This document shows, piece after piece, positions 35,170 to 43,861 of a stretch of DNA of 64,000 nt. The DNA is from CAMYKD01 sp041617155. GTDB lineage: Bacteria > Pseudomonadota > Alphaproteobacteria > Kiloniellales > JAKSDN01. Both the position numbers and the translations under genes were made by a program. Numbering within the stretch: the first letter of the stretch is position 1; each line of letters starts with the position of its first letter. The notes beneath the pieces were generated by a model. That model was not told the origin of the DNA. It saw only the letters and a list, made by a program, of their open reading frames with translations, and ran no database searches. The stretch is from contig JBFJPL010000002.1 of assembly GCA_041617155.1 (NCBI GenBank), forward strand, positions 1 through 64,000. The letters are read 5' to 3'.

Positions 35170-35784
35170 TCAGCAATCGAAGGCCGGTTGGGGTTCGCCC
35201 AGCGCGCGGCGCAAGGCCGTCTTGTCCAAGATGCCGCCGAGTGGTCGGATCGCCGCGTCGATACGTCGCGCGGCGTTATAGCCCAACGCGGCGCAGGCCG
35301 AAGCCTGATGGCCATACTCTTTCTCGAAGGCCGCCAGAAATGCACGTAGCGCCGGCGGCCGGTTGTTATGACCGGCTCGCCCCGGGTCAGGGATCGGCTC
35401 CAGGCCCGGTGTGATCAGGATTGCATGCGAGTTTTCGGCCAGCCGCTGAATCGATTCCATCAACTCTGGCCGGCCGATCGCCACCACGATGTCGATCGCG
35501 TGGCGCTTCAGCAGTGCCTCGATTTCGGCCCGTGAGTTGTCCGCGCCGTCTGCCAAGTAGAGGTGTACATCGAGGCCGCCGAGGTGGCCGTCGGAGGTTT
35601 CGTCGGGATGGCTGTCCCGCTCTTTGGTGGCCAGTAGGAAGCCGTCGCGGACCTGCTCGCGTTTTGCCCCCGACGGCTCGGACACCGCAATCAGCAGCGC
35701 GACATTGAAGCTGTGCGCGCTTGCGCGGGGCCCCGCGGACGCAAGCGCCGCGATAATCGTCAAGGCGGCGAACAAGAATCTCAT
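35170..35784 (-). CDS. Short periplasmic-binding-protein-like protein
   Basis: A 204-aa exported protein of unknown role. Residues 1-23 are a Sec signal (MRFLFAALTIIAALAS, cleavage after ASA). The remainder resembles one lobe of a type I periplasmic binding fold: VRDGFLLATKERD, a repeated alternation of beta and alpha segments, IDIVVAIGRPEL and ILITPGLEP. It is about half the length of usual amino-acid-type receptors, so it may be a truncated or single-lobe relative. AGGGGG precedes ATG 35784; no ABC permease is nearby. It is divergent from the cytochrome c gene, which may be its partner. Confidence 0.75.
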   Translation of the reverse strand: MRFLFAALTIIAALASAGPRASAHSFNVALLIAVSEPSGAKREQVRDGFLLATKERDSHPDETSDGHLGGLDVHLYLADGADNSRAEIEALLKRHAIDIVVAIGRPELMESIQRLAENSHAILITPGLEPIPDPGRAGHNNRPPALRAFLAAFEKEYGHQASACAALGYNAARRIDAAIRPLGGILDKTALRRALGEPQPAFDC

Positions 35785-35894
35785 GCGCACCCCCTGATCC
35801 ACGAGGTCGGCCGGCACCGGTCGAAATTGATACGGGTCAATGCCTAACCGCCTGTAGTCTGCCACTAAGGTCCAAAGCGTAAGGGGTGAAAGCA

Positions 35895-36464
35895 ATGTCA
35901 TTTATCAATCGAGGCGTCGCCGCTTTGGTGTTTGCCATGATTCTCGCGGGAGCGTCAGGGCCGGTTCAAGGCGACGGCGATCATCCCGGGGACCACGGAC
36001 ATAGCATGATCGAAAACATGCGGGAAATGCATCGTGGGCACATGCACGGTCACGACTTCGAGGCGATGGACGAAATGCCGCCTGAACACGCGGCGCGGGT
36101 CATGAAGCTGATGCAAGACATCGGTCTCGCCCTGCCGCCGATGGATTCAGGCCGCGGTCGCATGGTCTTCGCCGAGAAGGGCTGCGCCTTGTGCCATTCG
36201 GTGAATGGCGTCGGCAGCGATATCGGCCCGTCCCTGAACGCCGCGGATATGCCTTCGCCGATGAACGCCTTCGAGTTCGCAGCCCGCATGTGGCGCGGGG
36301 CCGCGGCCATGACCGCGATGCAGCAGGAGGAACTGGGCGGCGTTATCAGCTTGACCGGCCAGGAGCTGGCCGATCTGATTGCCTTTGCCCACGACGCCGA
36401 GGAGCAGAAGAAACTGGATATCAGCCAGATTCCCGAGCGCTTCCGGGAAAAATTGGAGCATTGA
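35895..36464 (+). CDS. Periplasmic c-type cytochrome with His/Met-rich leader
   Basis: A 189-aa exported protein. Residues 1-26 are a signal peptide. Residues 30-65 are rich in His and Met (HPGDHGHSM, MHRGHMHGHD), a composition typical of copper binding. A cytochrome c domain follows with heme motif C97-A-L-C100-H101; M119 in the loop after GPSLNAADM or another nearby Met is the probable axial ligand. ATG 35895 is preceded by AGGGG. It is divergent from the small binding-protein-like gene. A role in copper handling or periplasmic electron transfer is inferred only from composition. Confidence 0.85.
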   Translation: MSFINRGVAALVFAMILAGASGPVQGDGDHPGDHGHSMIENMREMHRGHMHGHDFEAMDEMPPEHAARVMKLMQDIGLALPPMDSGRGRMVFAEKGCALCHSVNGVGSDIGPSLNAADMPSPMNAFEFAARMWRGAAAMTAMQQEELGGVISLTGQELADLIAFAHDAEEQKKLDISQIPERFREKLEH

Positions 36465-36504
36465 ATTGCGCTGCGTTGCCGATACCTGGTCACGGGATCG
36501 GTGA

Positions 36505-36879
36505 TCAGAGCCGTGCCTTGCGGTAGGAGCGTTTCGCCGCGATCTTGCCGTCGCGGATCGTCAGCAGATCAGCCAGGTGGACCTCGTAGGGCTTGCCGCC
36601 GACCGGCGTGCCGGTGGTGATCGATTCCACGACCGCGTACTCGGGCGAGACGAAGTGCCGGAGCTCTTCGAACCGCAGATTGGGTATCCGTTCGAACACC
36701 GACGCGGCCAGCCGGCGCGCCGCTTGCTTGCCGGCCGCGCGCTCGCCGCAAGGCTCGGCGCCGAACGACGCCTCGAAGATGACGTCGTCCGTGAACATCT
36801 CGACGATGCCGTCGACGTCGTGGGCGTCCCACACGGAATTGAAGCGGCGAATAAAAGCCTCGCCATCGAAAGCCGTCAT
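36505..36879 (-). CDS. SnoaL/NTF2-like protein
   Basis: A 124-aa protein of the SnoaL-like polyketide-cyclase/nuclear-transport-factor-2 fold. It contains FIRRFNSVWDAHDVDGIVEM at the N-terminus, which is the usual first helix, FTDDVIFEAS, and a C-terminal sheet ending LLTIRDGKIAAKRSY. Family members are small isomerases, dehydratases or binding proteins. AGGAGGATG immediately upstream fixes ATG 36879. It is monocistronic, divergent from the SDR gene at 37036; no substrate can be named. Confidence 0.85.
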   Translation of the reverse strand: MTAFDGEAFIRRFNSVWDAHDVDGIVEMFTDDVIFEASFGAEPCGERAAGKQAARRLAASVFERIPNLRFEELRHFVSPEYAVVESITTGTPVGGKPYEVHLADLLTIRDGKIAAKRSYRKARL

Positions 36880-37035
36880 GACATCCTCCTCGCGGCAACG
36901 CCGATCAAAGCTGGAACACCGCCCAAGATAACATTTCGTTGCCGCGGCCGAAACCAGCGGGCCTCTTAGTCTTGCCGCGCGTGCTAATCTCGGGTGAAAT
37001 CGGTCCGCCGAGAAAAAGGCTGGAGGGAGCAAGAC

Positions 37036-37779
37036 ATGAAGGGTGCGATGGTCGTGACCGGCGGCAGCCGGGGTATCGGGGCCTCGATCGCGCGGCTTGC
37101 GGGCCGCGCCGGCTACAAGGTCTGCGTCAACTACCACGAGCGCGCCGACAAGGCCGAGGAGGTTGTGGCGGCGGTCGCGGCCGAGGGCGGCGAGGCCAAG
37201 GCCATCCAGGCCGACGTCTCGCAGGAGGACGACGTGCAGCGGCTGTTCGCCGAAGTGGATGCCAGCCTCGGGCCGATCACCGCGCTGGCCAACAACGCCG
37301 GTATCATGATGGTCGACCTGGTCGAGGACATGAACGCCGACATCCTGAATCGCCTGTGGGCGACCAACATCACCAGCGCCTTTCTCTGCGCCCGCGAAGC
37401 GATCCGGCGGATGTCCCGCAAGCACGGTGGCGCCGGCGGTTCGATCGTCAATATCTCCTCGATCGCCGGCAAGAAGGGCGGGCGCGGCCAGCGGGTCCAC
37501 TACGCCGCCAGCAAGGGGGCGCTCAACACCATGACCATCGGCTTGGCGACCGAGGTGGCGGGCGAGGGGATCCGGGTGAACGCCGTGCTGCCCGGCCTGA
37601 TCGACACCGATCTGCACGGGCCTTGGGGCGGCAAGAAGCGGATCGAGACCATCGGCCCGACCATCCCGGTGGGCCGCGCCGGCGTGCCGGACGACGTCGG
37701 CGCCGCCGTGCTCTGGCTGATGTCCGACCAGGCCGGGTTCATAACCGGTGAACTGCTGGAGGTCGGCGGTGGGTCGTGA
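37036..37779 (+). CDS. Short-chain dehydrogenase/reductase
   Basis: A 247-aa classical SDR: TGGSRGIGASIA (cofactor loop), NNAGIM, the catalytic Ser in IVNISSIAGK and HYAASKGAL with catalytic Tyr and Lys. The C-terminus (GFITGELLEVGGG) is the usual ending of FabG/glucose-1-dehydrogenase relatives. TGGAGGGAG is placed well before ATG 37036. The gene is alone between the SnoaL-like and YeeE genes. Substrate unknown. Confidence 0.9.
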   Translation: MKGAMVVTGGSRGIGASIARLAGRAGYKVCVNYHERADKAEEVVAAVAAEGGEAKAIQADVSQEDDVQRLFAEVDASLGPITALANNAGIMMVDLVEDMNADILNRLWATNITSAFLCAREAIRRMSRKHGGAGGSIVNISSIAGKKGGRGQRVHYAASKGALNTMTIGLATEVAGEGIRVNAVLPGLIDTDLHGPWGGKKRIETIGPTIPVGRAGVPDDVGAAVLWLMSDQAGFITGELLEVGGGS

Positions 37780-37845
37780 ACGCCCGACCGGGCGGTCGAA
37801 AATATTCCCTCGGTCGATGCCGGTAGGTCTGTCGCTGGAGCCGCA

Positions 37846-38271
37846 ATGACTAGCTTCACCCCACTGTCGGGCACCGTCGGCGGATTGATGATCGGTTTGG
37901 CCGCGGCGCTGTTTCTTCTGTTCAACGGGCGAATCGCGGGCATCAGCGGGATTCTGGGCGGCGCGCTTTCCTTGCCCAGGAATGATCTCGCTTGGCGGAT
38001 CGCTTTCCTCGCCGGCCTGGTCCTGGGCCCGCTGGTGGTCCGCCTGGTATCGTCCGCTCATCCAACCGTGCAGGTGGCCGGCGGGCCGTTGCTGCTGATC
38101 GTCGCCGGCCTGCTGGTCGGTTTCGGCACGCGGCTCGGCGGCGGTTGCACCAGCGGTCACGGCGTCTGCGGCCTGGCACGCCTATCGCCGCGGTCGGTCG
38201 CGGCCACCGCCATCTTCTTCGCCACCGCCGCCGCGACGGTCTTTGTCGTGCGCCATGTACTGGGCGCGTAG
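37846..38271 (+). CDS. YeeE/YedE-family transporter, first half
   Basis: A 141-aa membrane protein with four hydrophobic helices. It carries the family signature GGGCTSGHGVCG (about 99-110), whose Cys residues are thought to pass thiosulfate or another sulfur species. In many bacteria this protein is encoded as one half of a split transporter (PmpA/PmpB-like), as here: the second half starts 6 nt after the stop. No sulfur oxidation genes are nearby in this window. Confidence 0.9.
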   Translation: MTSFTPLSGTVGGLMIGLAAALFLLFNGRIAGISGILGGALSLPRNDLAWRIAFLAGLVLGPLVVRLVSSAHPTVQVAGGPLLLIVAGLLVGFGTRLGGGCTSGHGVCGLARLSPRSVAATAIFFATAAATVFVVRHVLGA

Positions 38272-38277
38272 GCCGCC

Positions 38278-38688
38278 ATGGCGATCGTTCTAAGCTTACT
38301 GGCCGGCCTGATCTTCGGTGCCGGGCTCGCCGTCTCGCAAATGATCAATCCGGCCAAGGTGCTCAATTTTCTCGACTTCGCCGGATCCTGGGACCCGACA
38401 CTTGGCTTCGTCATGTTTGGCGCGCTGGCCGTTACGGTACCGGCATTTCGCTGGGCCGCGCGCCGGACGAGGCCAGTGGCGGCGGCGGCCTTTCAGATGC
38501 CGGCGCCGGGCCGGATCGATGCCAGGTTGGCCGCCGGCTCGACCCTGTTCGGGCTCGGCTGGGGCCTTGTGGGCTTCTGCCCCGGCCCGGCGCTCGCGGC
38601 GCTCGGCACCGGAGCCTGGCAGGTCGGCCTATTTGCCGCGGCCATGGTCGGCGGCATGCTCTTGCACAAATGGACCTTGTCGGGTTGA
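38278..38688 (+). CDS. YeeE/YedE-family transporter, second half
   Basis: A 136-aa membrane protein with about four helices, beginning MAIVLSLLAGLIFGAGLAVS and QMINPAKVLNFLDF. Its GLVGFCPGPALAALG block with one Cys matches the second subunit of split YeeE/YedE transporters (DUF6691). It is tightly coupled to the preceding gene (6-nt gap). The pair probably imports a sulfur compound or releases sulfide or sulfane sulfur; direction and substrate are not defined. Confidence 0.9.
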   Translation: MAIVLSLLAGLIFGAGLAVSQMINPAKVLNFLDFAGSWDPTLGFVMFGALAVTVPAFRWAARRTRPVAAAAFQMPAPGRIDARLAAGSTLFGLGWGLVGFCPGPALAALGTGAWQVGLFAAAMVGGMLLHKWTLSG

Positions 38689-38777
38689 GCCATCCACCAA
38701 GCATCGCGTGACGATCTTTTCCCGGGGCGGTTCCGGGCCCCCGGGGGAGCCAGGTCTTGAAATGCCGATTTGGCATG

Positions 38778-38817
38778 CCATATATGTAAGTGAACGCTCA
38801 CTCACTTACATATATGG
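38778..38817. promoter_or_regulatory. Operator-like inverted repeat before the TetR gene
   Basis: Perfect 16-bp arms CCATATATGTAAGTGA (38778-38793) and TCACTTACATATATGG (38802-38817) flank an 8-nt spacer, 9 nt before the TetR ATG. Within it GTAAGTGA-ACGC-TCACTCAC forms a shorter near-palindrome, a common AcrR/TetR-type operator layout. The position predicts autoregulation of the TetR gene and the genes behind it. It is not a terminator: no U-run follows and it overlaps the translation start region. Confidence 0.78.
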
Positions 38818-38826
38818 TTGGTGAAA

Positions 38827-39417
38827 ATGCCGAGAGACGGCGCTCAGACAAGGGATAGGATAGATCGGGCGGCGCTCGAGCTGTTCGCCGAGAAGGGGGT
38901 CGATCAGACCACGATCGGCGATATCGCCAAAGGCGCCGGCATTTCGGAAGGCGCGATCTACCGCCACTATCCGAGCAAGGACGAGCTGATCTGGCAGCTG
39001 TTCTCCAGCAACTATGCGGCGCTTGCCGAACGGCTCGATATGCTGCAAGCGCGCGAGGCCGATCCGCGCGACAAGCTGCGGGTTCTCGTGCACGCCTTCT
39101 GCGCCCTGTTCGACGCCGATCCGGATATGTTCAGCTTTCTGCTGCTCGCGCAGCATGGCCAGTTGCCGCGCGTGCCCGCCGACATGGCGACCCCGGTCAA
39201 GGTCGTGCGCGAGGTCATGGCGCGGGCGATCGAGCGCGGTGTGACGGGCTTCGACGATCCGGAACTGGCGACCGCCGTGGTTTTCGGCATCGTGCTGCAG
39301 CCGGCGGTCTTCAAGGTCTATGGCCGTATCTCCGAGCCCATGACGGATCTGGCCGAGGCGCTTACCGAAGCGGCCAGAGACGCCTTGGCGCCGGCCAGCG
39401 TGGGAGGAGCGCCGTGA
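38827..39417 (+). CDS. TetR/AcrR-family transcriptional regulator
   Basis: A 196-aa repressor-type regulator. The N-terminal helix-turn-helix is canonical (RIDRAALELFAEKGVDQTTI, GISEGAIYRHYPSKDELI). The C-terminal ligand domain is rich in Ala and Leu and gives no ligand. The ATG at 38827 lies immediately after the inverted repeat described above. The next gene starts at GTG 39414 inside its stop (GTGA), so the regulator and the lipase-like gene are translationally coupled. It likely controls this lipid-related operon. Confidence 0.9.
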   Translation: MPRDGAQTRDRIDRAALELFAEKGVDQTTIGDIAKGAGISEGAIYRHYPSKDELIWQLFSSNYAALAERLDMLQAREADPRDKLRVLVHAFCALFDADPDMFSFLLLAQHGQLPRVPADMATPVKVVREVMARAIERGVTGFDDPELATAVVFGIVLQPAVFKVYGRISEPMTDLAEALTEAARDALAPASVGGAP

Positions 39418-40343
39418 CTGCGTTAACCGCGAATCACAAGTCCGGGCGGCTGGCCCGGGCGTGCGGAAAACGGCTCACCGTCGCCGCTGCCTTGCTCGCC
39501 GTCTTGCTGATCTTCGCCGGCCAGTTCGGTGTTCGCCAGTACTGGGAGGACCAGCGAATCTATGCCAGCTGGCAGGTCCAGAGGCATGCGCCGACCGGAT
39601 TTTGCCGGCTGCTCGACCGGGCAGGCGGGCTGCGCGCTTGGGGCCGAGGCGAGACCTGCGTGGCGGCTCTGGAGAGCGCCCGGGTGGACGAGGGATTGCG
39701 CCCGGAAGGCCGACATCTGGTCGTCATGCTGCACGGCCTTGGCCGTACGCCGCTCATTTTCCGGAAAATGAAACACGCGCTTGACGAGGCGGGCTACGAG
39801 GCCGTCGCGATCAGCTATCCCAGCCTGACCAGAGATGTCGGCGACCACGCGGCGCATCTGGAGCGACTTCTGGATGGGCTCGAGGAGGTCGAACGAGTGT
39901 CCTTCGTGACTCATTCACTAGGCGGGCTGGTGCTGCGCGAAACCCTCGCCCGAGACGGCGATTGGCAAGATCGCCTGGCGCTGGGCCGTGCGGTCATGCT
40001 GGCGCCGCCGAATCAGGGCTCCAAACTGGCCCGGACCTTGAACGCCGCCGGACCTTTCCACTTTTTCGGCGGCCCCAGCGCCGGCCAACTGGGCCAAAGC
40101 GAATCCTTTGCCGCGCCGCCGCCGCTGCTCGAGTTCGGCGTGATCGCCGGCGGGACCACGGACGGCCGCGGCTTCAACCCCTTGCTTTCGGCCAACAACG
40201 ACGGAATCGTCACGGTGGCCGAGACGCGGCTGGGCGGCGCCAGCGATTTCCTGGTGCTGCCGGTGATCCACACGGTGATCGCCAGCGCCCCCGAGACCAT
40301 CGCCGCGACCCTCAGCTTCCTGGTAAAAGGGCGATTTTCTTAA
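39414..40343 (+). CDS. Membrane-anchored alpha/beta-hydrolase (lipase-like)
   Basis: A 309-aa protein. One N-terminal signal anchor (about 20-40) places the rest in the periplasm or at the membrane. The hydrolase domain has MLHGLGRTP (oxyanion region), the nucleophile elbow T-H-S-L-G-G (Ser in FVTHSLGGLVLRE), and a candidate catalytic His near VLPVIHTVIAS; NDGIVTVAETR supplies a likely Asp. The usual G before HSLGG is T here. Its GTG overlaps the TetR stop. Phospholipid or ester hydrolysis is plausible in view of the acyltransferase gene next to it. Confidence 0.85.
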   Translation: MTALTANHKSGRLARACGKRLTVAAALLAVLLIFAGQFGVRQYWEDQRIYASWQVQRHAPTGFCRLLDRAGGLRAWGRGETCVAALESARVDEGLRPEGRHLVVMLHGLGRTPLIFRKMKHALDEAGYEAVAISYPSLTRDVGDHAAHLERLLDGLEEVERVSFVTHSLGGLVLRETLARDGDWQDRLALGRAVMLAPPNQGSKLARTLNAAGPFHFFGGPSAGQLGQSESFAAPPPLLEFGVIAGGTTDGRGFNPLLSANNDGIVTVAETRLGGASDFLVLPVIHTVIASAPETIAATLSFLVKGRFS

Positions 40344-40413
40344 CCATCTTCTTAACCATAGCGCAACGTCGAGGTGCCCATCCTGCAGCTCGCCAAAGTG
40401 GGGAATGATCGCG

Positions 40414-43400
40414 ATGTCGGAACGCAAAGCCGGATTTCAGCTCTCCCGGCGTTTTCTGCCGCTTTTCGTCACCCAGTTCCTGGGCGCGTTCAACGACAAC
40501 CTGTTCAAGAACGCCATGGTCATCCTGATCCTCTACCGTATCGCGGAGCAGGCCGGCCTCAACGGACAGATCCTTGTGACGGCCGCGGCCGGCATCTTCA
40601 TCCTGCCGTTCTTCATCTTCTCCGCGACCGCCGGGCAGCTGGCCGACAAGTACGACAAGGCGCGCGTGATCAGGGCGGTCAAGGCGGCCGAGATCGCCGT
40701 GATGGGCCTGGCCACGCTGGGCTTCGCGATCGGCGATGCCTATCTCCTGATGGGCGTGCTGTTCCTCATGGGCACGCAGTCGACCTTCTTCGGCCCCCTG
40801 AAGTACGGCATCCTGCCGCAGCACCTGAACGAGCACGAGTTGCTTGGCGGCAACGCCTGGATCGAGGCCGGCACCTTCCTGGCGATCCTGCTGGGCACCA
40901 TCGCCGGCGGCATCCTGATCCTCACGCAGGGCGGGACATCGATCGTGTCGCTGGCGGTGGTCGGGGTCGCCGTCGCCGGCTGGGCCACAAGCCTGGCTAT
41001 TCCCAAGGCCCCGGCCGCCGCGCCCGGGCTCAAAATAAACTGGAACATCGCCACTGAGACCGTTGAAATCCTTCGCTTCGCGAACAAGGAACGCAGCGTT
41101 TTCCTCTCGATCCTGGGGATCTCCTGGTTCTGGTTGGTCGGCGCGACCTTCCTGTCCCAGTTCCCGGCCTTCGCCAAGGACCAGCTGGGTGGTGACGAGC
41201 ATGTGGTGACGCTGTTCCTGACCGTGTTCTCGGTCGGCATCGGCGTCGGCTCCATGCTGTGCGACCGCCTGCTCAAGGGCGAGATCTCGGCGCAGACCGT
41301 GCCGATCGGCGCACTCGGCATGGCGCTCTTCTCGATCGACCTGAGCTTCGCCAGCCGGATCGGCGGTGGCGAGCTGATCGGCGTGCTGGCCTTCGTGCAG
41401 CAGCCGGCGCACTGGCGGGTGCTCGCCGACCTGTTCCTGATCGCGGTCTCAGGCGGTCTCTACATCGTCCCGCTCTACGCCATCATGCAGGACCGTTCCG
41501 AGCCGGCGCACCGGGCGCGCACCATTGCCGCCAACAACGTGCTGAACGCGCTCTTCATGGTAGCGGGCGCGGGCGCCACGGCGGCCATGCTCGGGGCCGG
41601 CGCCTCCGTGACCCTGGTCTTCTTCGTCATGGCGATCGCCAACGTCGGGGTCGCGGTCTACATCACCCGGCTGCTGCCGCACGAGCTGCTCAAGGCCATG
41701 GCCACCTGGATCTTCCGTGTGGCCTACCGGGTCGAGGTCAAGGGCTGGGAGAACTACCGGAAGGCCGGCGCGCGCGCGGTCATCGTGGTCAACCACGTGT
41801 CGTTCCTGGACGGCGCGCTGCTCGCCGCCTTCCTGCCCGGCCGGCCGATGTTCGCGATTGACACCCACATCGCCCAGCGCTGGTGGGCCCGGCCCTTCCT
41901 GGCCTTGATCGAGGCCTTTCCGATGGACCCGACCAATCCGCTGGCGACCAAGTCGCTGATCCGCGAGGTGCAGAAGGACAAGCACTGCGTCATCTTCCCG
42001 GAGGGCCGAATCACCGTGACCGGCGCCCTGATGAAGGTCTACGAAGGGCCCGGCATGGTCGCCGACAAGGCGGCGGCCCAGATCCTGCCGGTGCGCATCG
42101 ACGGCGCCCAGTTCACCCACTTCTCGCGGCTCAAGGGCAAGCTGCGCCTGCGGCTGTTTCCCAAGATCACCATCACCATTCTGGCGCCCCGCACCTTCGA
42201 GGTCGACCGGGCGCTGCGCGGCCGCAAGCGCCGCCACGCCATCGGCAACGCGCTCTACGGCGTCATGTCGGACATGATGTTCCAGGCCCACGGCGCCGCC
42301 CGCCGCACCCTGTTCCAGGCCCTGCTGGAGGCGCGCGGCCTCTACGGCGGCAAGAAGCCCATGGTCGACGACATCGAGCGCAAGGCGCTCAGCTACGACC
42401 GCCTGGTGCTGGGCGCCTTCGTGCTCGGCCGGCGCTTCGCCATGCTGACCGCGCCCGGCGAGAAGGTCGGCCTCATGCTGCCCAACGCCGCCGGGGCCGC
42501 CGTCTCCTTCTTCGCGCTGCAGGCCCATGGCCGGGTGCCGGCCATGCTCAACTTCACGGCCGGCGCGGCCAACTTGATCTCGGCCTGCCGCACGGCGGAG
42601 GTCAAGACCGTTCTTACCTCGCGCCGCTTCGTCGAGGTGGCGCGCCTGACCGAGGTGGCGGCGGCCCTCGAGGCGGAGGTCGAGGTGGTCTACCTGGAGG
42701 ACCTGCGCGAAACGATCGGCTTGGGCGACAAGCTCGCCGGCCTGCTGGCCCGGCGCTTCGCCGAGCGGGTTCATGCCGGCTGCGGCGCCAAGCCCGGGGA
42801 TCCGGCCGTTGTGCTCTTCACTTCGGGCTCCGAAGGCAGCCCCAAGGGCGTGGTGCTGAGCCACGACAACATCCTGGCCAACTGCCACCAGCTGGCCGCC
42901 AGGATCGACTTCAACCCCTCCGATACCGTGTTCAACGCCCTGCCGGTGTTCCATTCCTTCGGCCTGACCGGCGGCACGCTGCTGCCGCTCTTCGCCGGCA
43001 TCAAGATCTTCCTCTATCCCTCGCCGCTGCACTACCGCATCGTGCCGGAGCTGGTCTATGCGACCAACGCGACCATCATGTTCGGCACCGATACCTTCCT
43101 CTCGGGCTATGCCCGCATGGCAAATCCCTACGACTTCTACTCCATGCGCTACATCTTCGCGGGAGCCGAGAAGGTGCGCGAAGAGACCCGGCGCGCCTGG
43201 ATCGAAAAGTTCGGCATCCGCGTGCTCGAGGGCTACGGCACCACGGAATGCGCGCCCGCTGTCGCGGTCAATTCGCCCATGCACTTCAAGGCCGGCTCGG
43301 TCGGCCGCCTGCTGCCCGGCATGGACCACCGGCTCGACCCGGTGCCCGGCGTCGAGCGCGGCGGGCGTCTGTCGGTCGCCGGACCCAACGTCATGCTGGG

Positions 43401-43842
43401 CTACCTGAAGGCGGACAAGCCGGGCCAGCTCGAACCGCCGCCCGACGGCTGGTACGACACCGGCGACATCGTCGAGATCGACGCCGAGGGGTTCGTGCAC
43501 ATCCTGGGCCGGGCCAAGCGCTTCGCCAAGATCGCCGGCGAGATGGTTTCGCTGAGCGCGGTCGAGAACCTGGTCAGCAAGCTGTGGCCGGACAATCACC
43601 ACGCGGTGGTCAGCCTGCCGGATCCGCGCAAGGGCGAACAGCTGGTCCTGGTAACCGATCACCAGGCGCCGGCGCGCGACGCGCTGTCGGCCCATGCCCG
43701 AAACGAGGGCGCCGCCGAGCTGATGGTGCCCAAGGTCCTGCTGTCGATCGAGCGTGTGCCCGTGCTCGGCACCGGCAAGACCGACTACGTCCGGACCAAG
43801 GCGCTCGCCGAGGCCAAGCTCGGTGGCGAACGCGCGGCCTGA
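40414..43842 (+). CDS. LplT-acyltransferase-acyl-ACP synthetase fusion (Aas type)
   Basis: A 1142-aa inner-membrane fusion. Residues ~1-420 are an MFS lysophospholipid flippase of the LplT type (TQFLGAFNDNLFKN, about 12 helices). Residues ~430-630 are a PlsC/LPLAT acyltransferase with the NHVSFLDG (HxxxxD-type) and FPEGRIT motifs. Residues ~650-1142 are an AMP-forming acyl-ACP synthetase with FTSGSEGSPKG, GYGTTECAP and YDTGD. It should bring lysophospholipid across the membrane and re-acylate it. E. coli encodes lplT and aas separately; fused forms are known in other proteobacteria. ATG 40414 has GGGGA 9 nt upstream; ATG 40405 is an alternative. Confidence 0.93.
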   Translation: MSERKAGFQLSRRFLPLFVTQFLGAFNDNLFKNAMVILILYRIAEQAGLNGQILVTAAAGIFILPFFIFSATAGQLADKYDKARVIRAVKAAEIAVMGLATLGFAIGDAYLLMGVLFLMGTQSTFFGPLKYGILPQHLNEHELLGGNAWIEAGTFLAILLGTIAGGILILTQGGTSIVSLAVVGVAVAGWATSLAIPKAPAAAPGLKINWNIATETVEILRFANKERSVFLSILGISWFWLVGATFLSQFPAFAKDQLGGDEHVVTLFLTVFSVGIGVGSMLCDRLLKGEISAQTVPIGALGMALFSIDLSFASRIGGGELIGVLAFVQQPAHWRVLADLFLIAVSGGLYIVPLYAIMQDRSEPAHRARTIAANNVLNALFMVAGAGATAAMLGAGASVTLVFFVMAIANVGVAVYITRLLPHELLKAMATWIFRVAYRVEVKGWENYRKAGARAVIVVNHVSFLDGALLAAFLPGRPMFAIDTHIAQRWWARPFLALIEAFPMDPTNPLATKSLIREVQKDKHCVIFPEGRITVTGALMKVYEGPGMVADKAAAQILPVRIDGAQFTHFSRLKGKLRLRLFPKITITILAPRTFEVDRALRGRKRRHAIGNALYGVMSDMMFQAHGAARRTLFQALLEARGLYGGKKPMVDDIERKALSYDRLVLGAFVLGRRFAMLTAPGEKVGLMLPNAAGAAVSFFALQAHGRVPAMLNFTAGAANLISACRTAEVKTVLTSRRFVEVARLTEVAAALEAEVEVVYLEDLRETIGLGDKLAGLLARRFAERVHAGCGAKPGDPAVVLFTSGSEGSPKGVVLSHDNILANCHQLAARIDFNPSDTVFNALPVFHSFGLTGGTLLPLFAGIKIFLYPSPLHYRIVPELVYATNATIMFGTDTFLSGYARMANPYDFYSMRYIFAGAEKVREETRRAWIEKFGIRVLEGYGTTECAPAVAVNSPMHFKAGSVGRLLPGMDHRLDPVPGVERGGRLSVAGPNVMLGYLKADKPGQLEPPPDGWYDTGDIVEIDAEGFVHILGRAKRFAKIAGEMVSLSAVENLVSKLWPDNHHAVVSLPDPRKGEQLVLVTDHQAPARDALSAHARNEGAAELMVPKVLLSIERVPVLGTGKTDYVRTKALAEAKLGGERAA

Positions 43843-43861
43843 TTTCGAAGGAGACCGGAAG

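Noticed and set aside
38778..38817. Inverted repeat as an intrinsic terminator of the YeeE genes
   Set aside because: It is AT-rich, has no T-run and ends 9 nt before the TetR start codon; an operator explains it better.
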